A stretch of DNA of 64,000 bases. It comes from Eledone cirrhosa. Lineage: Eukaryota > Mollusca > Cephalopoda > Octopoda > Eledonidae. The position numbers and the translations under genes were made by a program. Of this stretch, positions 40,601-52,907 are shown piece by piece. Under the pieces are notes generated by a model, which was given only the letters and a program-made list of their open reading frames with translations, made no database searches and had not been told where the DNA came from. Every line of letters starts with the position of its first letter. Within the stretch, counting starts at the first letter, position 1. The stretch is from NCBI GenBank assembly GCA_964016885.1, contig OZ024759.1, positions 3,015,285-3,079,284 on the forward strand, written 5' to 3'.

Positions 40601-43600
40601 TGTGATATAGTGTACTGCAGTTTAGTATGGTGTGATATAGTGTACTGTAGTCTAGTGCGGTGTGATATAGTGTACTGTAGTCCAGTGTGGTGTGATATAG
40701 TGTACTGTAGTCTAATGTGGTGTGATATAGTGTACTGTAGTTTAGTATGGTGTGATATAGTGTACTGTAGTCTAATGTGGTGTGATATAGTGTACTGTAG
40801 TCTAGTGTGGTGTAATATAGTGTACTGTAGTCTAGTGTGGTGTGATATAGTGTACTGTAGTCTAGTGTGGTGTAATATAGTGTACTGTAGTCTAGTGTGG
40901 TGTAATATAGTGTACTGTAGTCTAGTGTGGTGTGATATAGTGTACTGTAGTCTAGTGTGGTGTAATATAGTGTACTGTAGTCTAGTGTGGTGTGATATAG
41001 TGTACTGTAGTCTAGTGTGGTGTGATATAGTGTACTGTAGTTTAGTATGGTGTGATATAGTGTACTGTAGTTTAGTATGGTGTGATATAGTGTACTGTAG
41101 TTTAGTATGGTGTGATATAGTGTACTGTAGTTTAGTATGGTGTGATATAGTGTACTGCAGTCTAGTGTGGTGTGATATAGTGTACTGTAGTTTAGTATGG
41201 TGTGATATAGTGTACTGTAGTTTAGTATGGTGTGATATAGTGTACTGCAGTCTAGTGTGGTGTGATATAGTGTACTGTAGTCTAATGTGGTGTGATATAG
41301 TGTACTGTAGTTTAGTGTGGTGTGATATAGTGTACTGTAGTCTAGTGTGGTGTGATATAGTGTACTGTAGTCTAGTGTGGTGTGATATAGTGTACTGTAG
41401 TCTAGTGTGGTGTAATATAGTGTACTGTAGTCTAGTGTGGTGTAATATAGTGTACTGTAGTCCAATGTGGTGTGATATAGTGTACTGTAGTCTAGTGTGG
41501 TGTGATATAGTGTACTGTAGTCTAGTGTGGTGTGATATAGTGTACTGTAGTCTAGTGTGGTGTGATATACTGTACTGTAGTCTAGTGTGGTGTGATATAG
41601 TGTACTGTAGTCTAGTGTGGTGTGATATAGTGTACTGCAGTTTAGTATGGTGTGATATAGTGTACTGTGGTGTGATATTGTGTACTGTAGTCTAGTGTGG
41701 TGTGATATAGTGTACTGTAGTCTAGTGTGGTGTGATATAGTGTACTGTAGTCTAGTGTGGTGTGATATAGTGTACTGCAGTTTAGTATGGTGTGATATAG
41801 TGTACTGTGGTGTGATATAGTGTACTGTAGTCCAGTGTGGTGTGATATAGTGTACTGTAGTCTAGTGTGGTGTGATATAGTGTACTGTAGTCTAGTGTGG
41901 TGTGATATAGTGTACTGTAGTCCAATGTGGTGTGATACTGTAGTCTAATGTGGTGTGATATAGTGTACTGTAGTCCAGTGTGGTGTGATATAGTGTACTG
42001 TAGTCTAGTGTGGTGTGATATAGTGTACTGTAGTCTAATGTGGTGTGAAATAGTGTACTGTAGTCTAGTGTGGTGTGATATAGTGTACTGTAGTCCAGTG
42101 TGGTGTGATATAGTGTACTGTAGTCTAGTGTGGTGTGATATAGTGTACTGTAGTCCAGTGTGGTGTGATATAGTGTACTGTAGTCTAGTGTGGTGTGATA
42201 TAGTGTACTGTAGTCTAGTGTGGTGTGATATAGTGTACTGCAGTTTAGTATGGTGTGATATAGTGTACTGCAGTCTAGTGTGGTGTGATATAGTGTACTG
42301 TAGTCTAGTGTGGTGTAATATAGTGTACTGTAGTCCAATATGGTGTGATATAGTGTACTGTAGTCTAGTGTGGTGTGATATAGTGTACTGTAGTCTAGTG
42401 TGGTGTGATATAGTGTACTGTAGTCTAGTGTGGTGTAATATAGTGTACTGTAGTCTAGTGTGGTGTGATATAGTGTACTGTAGTCTAGTGTGGTGTGATA
42501 TAGTGTACTGTAGTCTAGTGTGGTGTGATATAGTGTACTGCAGTTTAGTATGGTGTGATATAGTGTACTGCAGTCTAGTGTGGTGTGATATAGTGTACTG
42601 TAGTCTAGTGTGGTGTGATATAGTGTACTGTAGTCCAATGTGGTGTGATATAGTGTACTGTAGTCTAGTGTGGTGTGATATAGTGTACTGTAGTCTAGTG
42701 TGGTGTGATATAGTGTACTGTAGTCTAGTGTGGTGTGATATAGTGTACTGTAGTCCAATGTGGTGTGATACTGTAGTCTAATGTGGTGTGATATAGTGTA
42801 CTGTAGTCTAGTGTGGTGTGATATAGTGTACTGTAGTCCAGTGTGGTGTGATATAGTGTACTGTAGTCTAATGTAGTGTGATATAGTGTACTGTAGTCTA
42901 GTGTGGTATGATATAGTGTACTGTAGTCTAGTGTGGTGTGATATAGTGTACTGTAGTCTAGTGTGGTGTGATATAGTGTACTGTAGTCTAGTGTGGTGTG
43001 ATATAATGTACTGTAGTCCAATGTGGTGTGATATAGTGTGCTGTAGTCTAGTGTGGTGTGATATAGTGTACTGTAGTCCAATGTGGTGTGATATAGTGTA
43101 CTGTAGTCTAGTGTGGTGTGATATAGTGTACTGTAGTCCAATGTGGTGTGATATAGTGTACTGTAGTCTAGTGTGGTGTGATATAGTGTACTGTAGTCTA
43201 GTGTGGTGTGATATAGTGTACTGCAGTTTAGTATGGTGTGATATAGTGTACTGCAGTCTAGTGTGGTGTGATATAGTGTACTGTAGTCTAATGTGGTGTG
43301 ATATAGTGTACTGTAGTCTAGTGTGGTGTGATATAGTGTACTGTAGTCTAGTGTGGTATGATATAGTATACTGTAGTCTAGTGTGGTGTAATATAGTGTA
43401 CTGTAGTCCAATGTGGTGTGATATAGTGTACTGTAGTCTAGTGTGGTGTGATATAGTGTACTGTAGTCTAGTGTGGTGTGATATAGTGTACTGTAGTCTA
43501 GTGTGGTGTGATATAGTATACTGTAGTCTAGTGTGGTGTGATATAGTGTACTGTAGTCTAGTGTGGTGTGATATAGTGTACTGTAGTCTAATGTGGTGTA

Positions 43601-46260
43601 ATATAGTGTACTGTAGTCCAATGTGGTGTGATATAGTGTACTGTAGTCTAGTGTGGTGTGATATAGTGTACTGTAGTCTAGTGTGGTGTAATATAGTGTA
43701 CTGTAGTCCAATGTGGTGTGATATAGTGTACTGTAGTCTAGTGTGGTGTGATATAGTGTACTGTAGTCTAGTGTGGTGTAATATAGTGTACTGTAGTCCA
43801 ATGTGGTGTGATATAGTGTACTGTAGTCTAGTGTGGTGTGATATAGTGTACTGTAGTCTAGTGTGGTGTGATATAGTGTACTGTAGTCCAATGTGGTGTG
43901 ATACTGTAGTCTAATGTGGTGTGATATAGTGTACTGTAGTCTAGTGTGGTGTGATATAGTGTACTGTAGTCCAATGTGGTGTGATACTGTAGTCTAATGT
44001 GGTGTGATATAGTGTACTGTAATCCAGTGTGGTGTGATATAGTGTACTGTAGTCTAATGTAGTGTGATATAGTGTACTGTAGTCTAGTGTGGTATGATAT
44101 AGTGTACTGTAGTCTAGTGTGGTGTGATATAGTGTACTGTAGTCTAGTGTGGTGTGATATAGTGTACTGTAGTCTAGTGTGGTGTGATATAATGTACTGT
44201 AGTCCAATGTGGTTTGATATAGTGTGCTGTAGTCTAGTGTGGTGTGATATAGTGTACTGTAGTCCAATGTGGTGTGATATAGTGTACTGTAGTCTAGTGT
44301 GGTGTGATATAGTGTACTGTAGTCCAATGTGGTGTGATATAGTGTACTGTAGTCTAGTGTGGTGTGATATAGTGTACTGTAGTCTAGTGTGGTGTGATAT
44401 AGTGTACTGTAGTCCAATGTGGTGTGATACTGTAGTCTAATGTGGTGTGATATAGTGTACTGTAGTCTAGTGTGGTGTGATATAGTATACTGTAGTCTAG
44501 TGTGGTGTAATATAGTGTACTGTAGTCCAATGTGGTGTGATATAGTGTACTGTAGTCTAGTGTGGTGTGATATAGTGTACTGTAGTCTAGTGTGGTGTGA
44601 TATAGTGTACTGTAGTCTAGTGTGGTGTAATATAGTGTACTGTAGTCCAATGTGGTGTGATATAGTGTACTGTAGTCTAGTGTGGTGTGATATAGTGTAC
44701 TGTAGTCTAGTGTGGTGTAATATAGTGTACTGTAGTCCAATGTGGTGTGATATAGTGTACTGTAGTCTAGTGTGGTGTGATATAGTGTACTGTAGTCTAG
44801 TGTGGTGTGATATAGTGTACTGTAGTCTAGTGTGGTGTGATATAATGTACTGTAGTCCAATGTGGTGTGATACTGTAGTCTAATGTGGTGTGATATAGTG
44901 TACTGTAGTCTAGTGTGGTGTGATATAGTGTACTGTAGTCCAGTGTGGTGTGATATAGTGTACTGTAGTCTAATGTAGTGTGATATAGTGTACTGTAGTC
45001 TAGTGTGATATGATATAGTGTACTGTAGTCTAGTGTGGTGTGATATAGTGTACTGTAGCCTAGTGTGGTGTGATATAATGTACTGTAGTCCAATGTGGTG
45101 TGATATAGTGTACTGTAGTCTAGTGTGGTGTGATATAGTGTACTGTAGTCCAATGTGGTGTGATATAGTGTACTGTAGTCTAGTGTGGTGTGATATAGTG
45201 TACTGTAGTCCAATGTGGTGTGATATAGTGTACTGTAGTCTAGTGTGGTGTGATATAGTGTACTGTAGTCTAGTGTGGTGTGATATAGTGTACTGTAGTC
45301 TAGTGTGGTGTGATATAGTGTACTGTAGTCCAATGTGGTGTGATATAGTGTACTGTAGTCTAGTGTGGTGTGATATAGTGTACTGTAGTCTAGTGTGGTG
45401 TGATATAGTGTACTGTAGTCTAGTGTGGTGTGATATAGTGTACTGTAGTCCAGTGTGGTGTGATATAGTGTACTGTAGTCCAGTGTGGTGTGATATAGTG
45501 TACTGTAGTCTAGTGGGTGTGATATAGTGTACTGTAGTCCAGTATGGTGTGATATAGTGTACTGTAGTCTAATGTGGTGTGATATAGTGTACTGTAGTCC
45601 AGTGTGGTGTGATATAGTGTACTGTAGTCTAGTGTGGTGTGATATAGTGTACTGTAGTCCAATGTGGTGTGATATAGTGTACTGTAGTCTAGTGTGGTGT
45701 GATATAGTGTACTGTAGTCTAGTGTGGTGTGATATAGTGTACTGTAGTCCAATGTGGTGTGATATAGTGTACTGTAGTCTAGTGGGTGTGATATAGTGTA
45801 CTGTAGTCTAGTGTGGAGTGATATAGTGTACTGTAGTTTAGTGTGGTGTGATATAGTGTACTGTAGTCTAGTGTGGTGTGATATAGTGTACTGTAGTCTA
45901 GTGTGGTGTGATATAGTGTACTGTAGTCTAGTGGGGTGTGATATAGTGTACTGTAGTCTAGTGTGGTGTGATATAGTGTACTGTAGTCTAGTGTGGTGTG
46001 ATATAGTGTACTGTAGTCCAGTGTGGTGTGATATAGTGTACTGTAGTCTAGTGTGGTGTGATATAGTGTACTGTAGTCCAGTGTGGTGTGATATAGTGTA
46101 CTGTAGTCTAGTGGGTGTGATATAGTGTACTGTAGTCTAGTGTGGTGTGATATAGTGTACTGTAGTTTAGTGTGGTGTGATATAGTGTACTGTAGTCTAG
46201 TGTGGTGTGATATAATGTACTGTAGTCTAGTGTGGTGTGATATAGTGTACTGTAGTCTAG

Positions 46261-49200
46261 TGTGGTGTGATATAGTGTACTGTAGTCTAGTGTGGTGTGA
46301 TATAGTGTACTGTAGTCCAGTGTGGTGTGATATAGTGTACTGTAGTCTAGTGTGGTGTGATATAGTGTACTGTAGTCCAGTGTGGTGTGATATAGTGTAC
46401 TGTAGTCTAATGTGGTGTGATATAGTGTACTGTAGTCTAGTGTTGTGTGATATAGTCTACGGTAGTCTAATGTGGTGTGATATAGTGTACTGTAGTCTAG
46501 TGTGGTGTGATATAGTGTACTGTAGTCTAATGTGGTGTGATATAGTGTACTGTAGTCTAGTGTGGTGTGATATAGTGTACTGTAGTCCAGTGTGGTGTGA
46601 TATAGTGTACTGTAGTCCAGTGTGGTGTGATATAGTGTACTGTAGTCCAATGTGGTGTGATATAGTGTACTGTAGTCTAGTGTGGTGTGATATAGTGTAC
46701 TGTAGTCTAGTGTGGTGTGATATAGTGTACTGTAGTCTAGTGTGGTGTGATATAGTATACTGTAGTCTAGTGTGGTGTAATATAGTGTACTGTAGTCCAA
46801 TGTGGTGTGATATAGTGTACTGTAGTCTAGTGTGGTGTGATATAGTGTACTGTAGTCTAGTGTGGTGTGATATAGTGTACTGTAGTCTAGTGTGGTGTGA
46901 TATAGTGTACTGTAGTCTAGTGTGGTGTGATATAGTGCACTGTAGTCCAATGTGGTGTGATATAGTGTACTGTAGTCTAGTGTGGTGTGATATAGTGTAC
47001 TGTAGTCTAATGTGGTGTAATATAGTGTACTGTAGTCTAGTGTGGTGTGATATAGTGTACTGTAGTCCAATGTGGTGTGATATAGTGCACTGTAGTCCAA
47101 TGTGGTGTGATATAGTGTACTGTAGTCTAGTGTGGTGTGATATAGTGTACTGTAGTCTAGTGTGGTGTGATATAGTGTACTGTAGTCTAGTGTGGTGTGA
47201 TATAGTGTACTGTAGTCTAGTGTGGTGTGATATAGTGCACTGTAGTCCAGTGTGGTGTGATATAGTGTACTGTAGTCTAGTGTGGTGTGATATAGTGTAC
47301 TGTAGTCTAGTGTGGTATGATATAGTGTACTGTAGTCTAATGTGGTGTAATATAGTGTACTGTAGTCTAGTGTGGTGTGATATAGTGTACTGTAGTCCAG
47401 TGTGGTGTGATATAGTGTACTGTAGTCCAATGTGGTGTAATATAGTGTACTATAGTCTAGTGTGGTGTAATATAGTGTACTGTAGTCCAGTGTGGTGTGA
47501 TATAGTGTACTGTAGTCTAGTGTGGTGTGATATAGTGTACTGTAGTCCAATGTGGTGTGATATAGTGTACTGTAGTCTAGTGTGGTGTAATATAGTGTAC
47601 TGTAGTCCAGTGTGGTGTGATATAGTGTACTGTAGTCTAGTGTGGTGTGATATAGTGTACTGTAGTCTAGTGTGGTGTGATATAGTGTACTGTAGTCTAA
47701 TGTGGTGTGATATAGTGTACTGTAGTCTAGTGTGGTGTAATATAGTGTACTGTAGTCCAATGTGGTGTGATATAGTGTACTGTAGTCTAGTGTGGTGTGA
47801 TATAGTGTACTGTAGTCCAATGTGGTGTGATATAGTGTACTGTAGTCTAGTGTGGTGTGATATAGTGTACTGTAGTCTAGTGTGGTGTGATATAGTGTAC
47901 TGTAGTCCAATGTTGTGTGATACTGTAGTCTAATGTGGTGTGATATAGTGTACTGTAGTCCAATGTGGTGTGATATAGTGTACTGTAGTCCAGTGTGGTG
48001 TGATATAGTGTACTGTAGTCTAATGTAGTGTGATATAGTGTACTGTAGTCTAGTGTGGTATGATATAGTGTACTGTAGTCTAGTGTGGTGTGATATAGTG
48101 TACTGTAGTCTAGTGTGGTGTGATATAATGTACTGTAGTCCAATGTGTTGTGATATAGTGTGCTGTTGTCTAGTGTGGTGTGATATAGTGTACTGTAGTC
48201 CAATGTGGTGTGATATAGTGTACTGTAGTCTAGTGTGGTGTGATATAGTGTACTGTAGTCTAGTGTGGTGTGATATAGTGTACTGTAGTCTAGTGTGGTG
48301 TGATATAGTGTACTGTAGTCTAGTGTGGTGTGATATAGTGTACTGTAGTTTAGTATGGTGTGATATAGTGTACTGTAGTCTAGTGTGGTGTGATATAGTG
48401 TACTGCAGTTTAGTATGGTGTGATATAGTGTACTGCAGTCTAGTGTGGTGTGATATAGTGTACTGTAGTCTAATGTGGTGTGATATAGTGTACTGTAGTC
48501 TAGTGTGGTGTGATATAGTGTACTGTAGTCTAGTGTGGTGTGATATAGTGTACTGTAGTCTAGTGTGGTGTGATATAGTGTACTGTAGTTTAGTATGGTG
48601 TGATATAGTGTACTGTAGTCTAGTGTGGTGTGATATAGTGTACTGCAGTTTAGTATGGTGTGATATAGTGTACTGCAGTCTAGTGTGGTGTGATATAGTG
48701 TACTGTAGTCTAGTGTGGTGTGATATAGTGTACTGTAGTCAAGTTTGGTGTAATATAGTGTACTGTAGTCCAGTGTGGTGTGATATAGTGTACTGTAGTC
48801 TAATGTGGTGTGATATAGTGTACTGTTGTCCAATGTGGTCTGATACTGTAGTCTAATGTGGTGTGATATAGTGTACTGTAGTCTAGTGTGGTGTGATATA
48901 GTGTACTGTAGTGTGATATAGTGTACTGTAGTCTAGTGTGGTGTAATATAGTGTACTGTAGTGTGATATAGTGTACTGTAGTCTAGTGTGGTGTGATATA
49001 GTGTACTGTAGTCTAGTGTGGTGTGATATAGTGTACTGTAGTCTAGTGTGGTGTGATATAGTGTACTGTAGTCTAATGTGGTGTGATATAGTGTACTGTT
49101 GTCCAATGTGGTCTGATACTGTAGTCTAATGTGGTGTGATATAGTGTACTGTAGTCTAGTGTGGTGTGATATAGTGTACTGTAGTCCAATGTGGTGTGAT

Positions 49201-49462
49201 ACTGTAGTCTAATGTGGTGTGATATAGTGTACTGTAGTCTAGTGTGGTGTGATATAGTGTACTGTAGTCCAATGTGGTGTGATACTGTAGTCTAATGTGG
49301 TGTGATATAGTGTACTGTAGTCTAGTGTGGTTTGCATATAGTGTACTGTAGTCCAATGTGGTGTGATACTGTAGTCTAATGTGGTGTGATATAGTGTACT
49401 GTAGTCTAGTGTGGTGTGATATAGTGTACTGTAGTCCAATGTGGTGTGATACTGTAGTCTAA
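46261..49462. repeat. About 3.2-kb higher-order unit, copy 1 (3,202 bp)
   Basis: Markers recur 3,202 bp later, for example the pair TGTTGTGTGATATAG and CTACGGTAGTC at 46,441 and 49,643. The offset falls to 3,172 after about 46.9 kb and to 3,142 after about 48.3 kb, because single monomers are missing from the second copy. The unit ends in a run of 83-bp units (49,115-49,448). Confidence 0.88.
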
Positions 49463-52400
49463 TGTGGTGTGATATAGTGTACTGTAGTCTAGTGTGGTGT
49501 GATATAGTGTACTGTAGTCCAGTGTGGTGTGATATAGTGTACTGTAGTCTAGTGTGGTGTGATATAGTGTACTGTAGTCCAGTGTGGTGTGATATAGTGT
49601 ACTGTAGTCTAATGTGGTGTGACATAGTGTACTGTAGTCTAGTGTTGTGTGATATAGTCTACGGTAGTCTAATGTGGTGTGATATAGTGTACTGTAGTCT
49701 AGTGTGGTGTGATATAGTGTACTGTAGTCTAATGTGGTGTGATATAGTGTACTGTAGTCTAGTGTGGTGTGATATAGTGTACTGTAGTCCAGTGTGGTGT
49801 GATATAGTGTACTGTAGTCCAGTGTGGTGTGATATAGTGTACTGTAGTCCAATGTGGTGTGATATAGTGTACTGTAGTCTAGTGTGGTGTGATATAGTGT
49901 ACTGTAGTCTAGTGTGGTGTGATATAGTGTACTGTAGTCTAGTGTGGTGTGATATAGTATACTGTAGTCTAGTGTGGTGTAATATAGTGTACTGTAGTCC
50001 AATGTGGTGTGATATAGTGTACTGTAGTCTAGTGTGGTGTGATATAGTGTACTGTAGTCTAGTGTGGTGTGATATAGTGTACTGTAGTCTAGTGTGGTGT
50101 GATATAGTGTACTGTAGTCTAGTGTGGTGTGATATAGTGCACTGTAGTCCAATGTGGTGTGATATAGTGTACTGTAGTCTAATGTGGTGTAATATAGTGT
50201 ACTGTAGTCTAGTGTGGTGTGATATAGTGTACTGTAGTCCAATGTGGTGTGATATAGTGCACTGTAGTCCAATGTGGTGTGATATAGTGTACTGTAGTCT
50301 AGTGTGGTGTGATATAGTGTACTGTAGTCTAGTGTGGTGTGATATAGTGTACTGTAGTCTAGTGTGGTGTGATATAGTGTACTGTAGTCTAGTGTGGTGT
50401 GATATAGTGCACTGTAGTCCAGTGTGGTGTGATATAGTGTACTGTAGTCTAGTGTGGTGTGATATAGTGTACTGTAGTCTAGTGTGGTATGATATAGTGT
50501 ACTGTAGTCTAATGTGGTGTAATATAGTGTACTGTAGTCTAGTGTGGTGTGATATAGTGTACTGTAGTCCAGTGTGGTGTGATATAGTGTACTGTAGTCC
50601 AATGTGGTGTAATATAGTGTACTATAGTCTAGTGTGGTGTAATATAGTGTACTGTAGTCCAGTGTGGTGTGATATAGTGTACTGTAGTCTAGTGTGGTGT
50701 GATATAGTGTACTGTAGTCCAATGTGGTGTGATATAGTGTACTGTAGTCTAGTGTGGTGTAATATAGTGTACTGTAGTCCAGTGTGGTGTGATATAGTGT
50801 ACTGTAGTCTAGTGTGGTGTGATATAGTGTACTGTAGTCTAGTGTGGTGTGATATAGTGTACTGTAGTCTAATGTGGTGTGATATAGTGTACTGTAGTCT
50901 AGTGTGGTGTAATATAGTGTACTGTAGTCCAATGTGGTGTGATATAGTGTACTGTAGTCTAGTGTGGTGTGATATAGTGTACTGTAGTCCAATGTGGTGT
51001 GATATAGTGTACTGTAGTCTAGTGTGGTGTGATATAGTGTACTGTAGTCTAGTGTGGTGTGATATAGTGTACTGTAGTCCAATGTTGTGTGATACTGTAG
51101 TCTAATGTGGTGTGATATAGTGTACTGTAGTCCAATGTGGTGTGATATAGTGTACTGTAGTCCAGTGTGGTGTGATATAGTGTACTGTAGTCTAATGTAG
51201 TGTGATATAGTGTACTGTAGTCTAGTGTGGTATGATATAGTGTACTGTAGTCTAGTGTGGTGTGATATAGTGTACTGTAGTCTAGTGTGGTGTGATATAA
51301 TGTACTGTAGTCCAATGTGTTGTGATATAGTGTGCTGTTGTCTAGTGTGGTGTGATATAGTGTACTGTAGTCCAATGTGGTGTGATATAGTGTACTGTAG
51401 TCTAGTGTGGTGTGATATAGTGTACTGTAGTCTAGTGTGGTGTGATATAGTGTACTGTAGTCTAGTGTGGTGTGATATAGTGTACTGTAGTTTAGTATGG
51501 TGTGATATAGTGTACTGTAGTCTAGTGTGGTGTGATATAGTGTACTGCAGTTTAGTATGGTGTGATATAGTGTACTGCAGTCTAGTGTGGTGTGATATAG
51601 TGTACTGTAGTCTAATGTGGTGTGATATAGTGTACTGTAGTCTAGTGTGGTGTGATATAGTGTACTGTAGTCTAGTGTGGTGTGATATAGTGTACTGTAG
51701 TCTAGTGTGGTGTGATATAGTGTACTGTAGTTTAGTATGGTGTGATATAGTGTACTGTAGTCTAGTGTGGTGTGATATAGTGTACTGCAGTTTAGTATGG
51801 TGTGATATAGTGTACTGCAGTCTAGTGTGGTGTGATATAGTGTACTGTAGTCTAGTGTGGTGTGATATAGTGTACTGTAGTCAAGTTTGGTGTAATATAG
51901 TGTACTGTAGTCCAGTGTGGTGTGATATAGTGTACTGTAGTCTAATGTGGTGTGATATAGTGTACTGTTGTCCAATGTGGTCTGATACTGTAGTCTAATG
52001 TGGTGTGATATAGTGTACTGTAGTCTAGTGTGGTGTGATATAGTGTACTGTAGTGTGATATAGTGTACTGTAGTCTAGTGTGGTGTAATATAGTGTACTG
52101 TAGTGTGATATAGTGTACTGTAGTCTAGTGTGGTGTGATATAGTGTACTGTAGTCTAGTGTGGTGTGATATAGTGTACTGTAGTCTAGTGTGGTGTGATA
52201 TAGTGTACTGTAGTCTAATGTGGTGTGATATAGTGTACTGTTGTCCAATGTGGTCTGATACTGTAGTCTAATGTGGTGTGATATAGTGTACTGTAGTCTA
52301 GTGTGGTGTGATATAGTGTACTGTAGTCCAATGTGGTGTGATACTGTAGTCTAATGTGGTGTGATATAGTGTACTGTAGTCTAGTGTGGTGTGATATAGT

Positions 52401-52604
52401 GTACTGTAGTCCAATGTGGTGTGATACTGTAGTCTAATGTGGTGTGATATAGTGTACTGTAGTCTAGTGTGGTTTGCATATAGTGTACTGTAGTCCAATG
52501 TGGTGTGATACTGTAGTCTAATGTGGTGTGATATAGTGTACTGTAGTCTAGTGTGGTGTGATATAGTGTACTGTAGTCCAATGTGGTGTGATACTGTAGT
52601 CTAA
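49463..52604. repeat. About 3.2-kb higher-order unit, copy 2 (3,142 bp)
   Basis: Tandem copy of 46,261-49,462 lacking two single 30-bp monomers, one near 50,150 and one near 51,450. It also has a private change, GACATAG near 49,621. It keeps the one-base insertion GTTTGCATATAG (49,331 and 52,473) and the short monomers near 52,050 and 52,102. Confidence 0.88.
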
Positions 52605-52868
52605 TGTGGTGTGATATAGTGTACTGTAGTCTAGTGTGGTGTGATATAGTGTACTGTAGTCCAATGTGGTGTGATACTGTAGTCTAATGTGGTGTGATAT
52701 AGTGTACTGTAGTCTAGTGTGGTGTGATATAGTGTACTGTAGTCTAGTGTGGTGTGATATAGTGTACTGTAGTCCAATGTGGTGTGATACTGTAGTCTAA
52801 TGTGGTGTGATATAGTGTACTGTAGTCCAGTGTGGTGTGATATAGTGTACTGTAGTTTAGTATAGTGG
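52257..52868. repeat. 83-bp super-unit (30+30+23) at the array edge
   Basis: Slip monomers here are spaced 83, 83, 84, 83, 83 and 113 bp, so the local repeat unit is two normal monomers plus one 23-mer. The 84-bp unit holds the GTTTGCATATAG insertion. The same unit occurs at 49,115-49,448 within the previous 3.2-kb copy. It looks like a new higher-order unit arising at the array terminus. Confidence 0.85.
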
Positions 52869-52907
52869 GATATAGTGTGTTGCGGTGGAGTATAGTCGGA
52901 TTGTAGG

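Larger units (their letters stand above)
34367..52786. repeat. Satellite domain punctuated by 23-bp slip monomers
   Basis: A short monomer lacking 7 bp, seen as GATACTGTAGTC instead of GATATAG-TGTACTGTAGTC, begins at 34367, 36310, 36543, 37596, 38939, 40311, 41934, 42767, 43900, 43983, 44426, 44869, 47919, 48842, 49115, 49198, 49281, 49365, 49448, 51091, 51984, 52257, 52340, 52423, 52507, 52590, 52673 and 52786. Nearly all follow a CCAATGTGG-type monomer and precede TAATGTGG. Other odd monomers are 29-mers (CTAGTGGGTG near 45,512, 45,782 and 46,111) and shorter ones near 37,330, 41,667, 48,910, 48,960, 52,050 and 52,102. Confidence 0.9.
1..52907. repeat. 30-bp satellite array, about 1,760 monomers, open at left edge
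   Basis: One continuous head-to-tail array of a 30-bp monomer; a typical monomer is 8401-8430. The best conserved part reads GTGTGATATAGTGTACTGTA, followed by GTC and a variable stretch (TAGTGTGG, TAATGTGG, CAGTGTGG or CAATGTGG). The consensus has 12 T, 10 G, 6 A and 2 C, so the plus strand is GT-rich with strong strand asymmetry, and it has no CpG. Almost every monomer carries GTAC. No gene, transposon or unique sequence interrupts it. The array fades out over the last one or two degenerate monomers at about 52,850-52,907. It begins before base 1, so its full length is unknown. I do not recognise it as a named satellite. Centromeric, pericentromeric or subtelomeric location is possible but not shown by the sequence. 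Confidence 0.98.

Noticed and set aside
1..52907. Telomeric or CENP-B-box satellite
   Set aside because: There is no TTAGGG-type repeat, and the monomer has no CpG, so it cannot hold a CENP-B box (which needs TTCG and CGGG). Absence of the box does not exclude a centromere.
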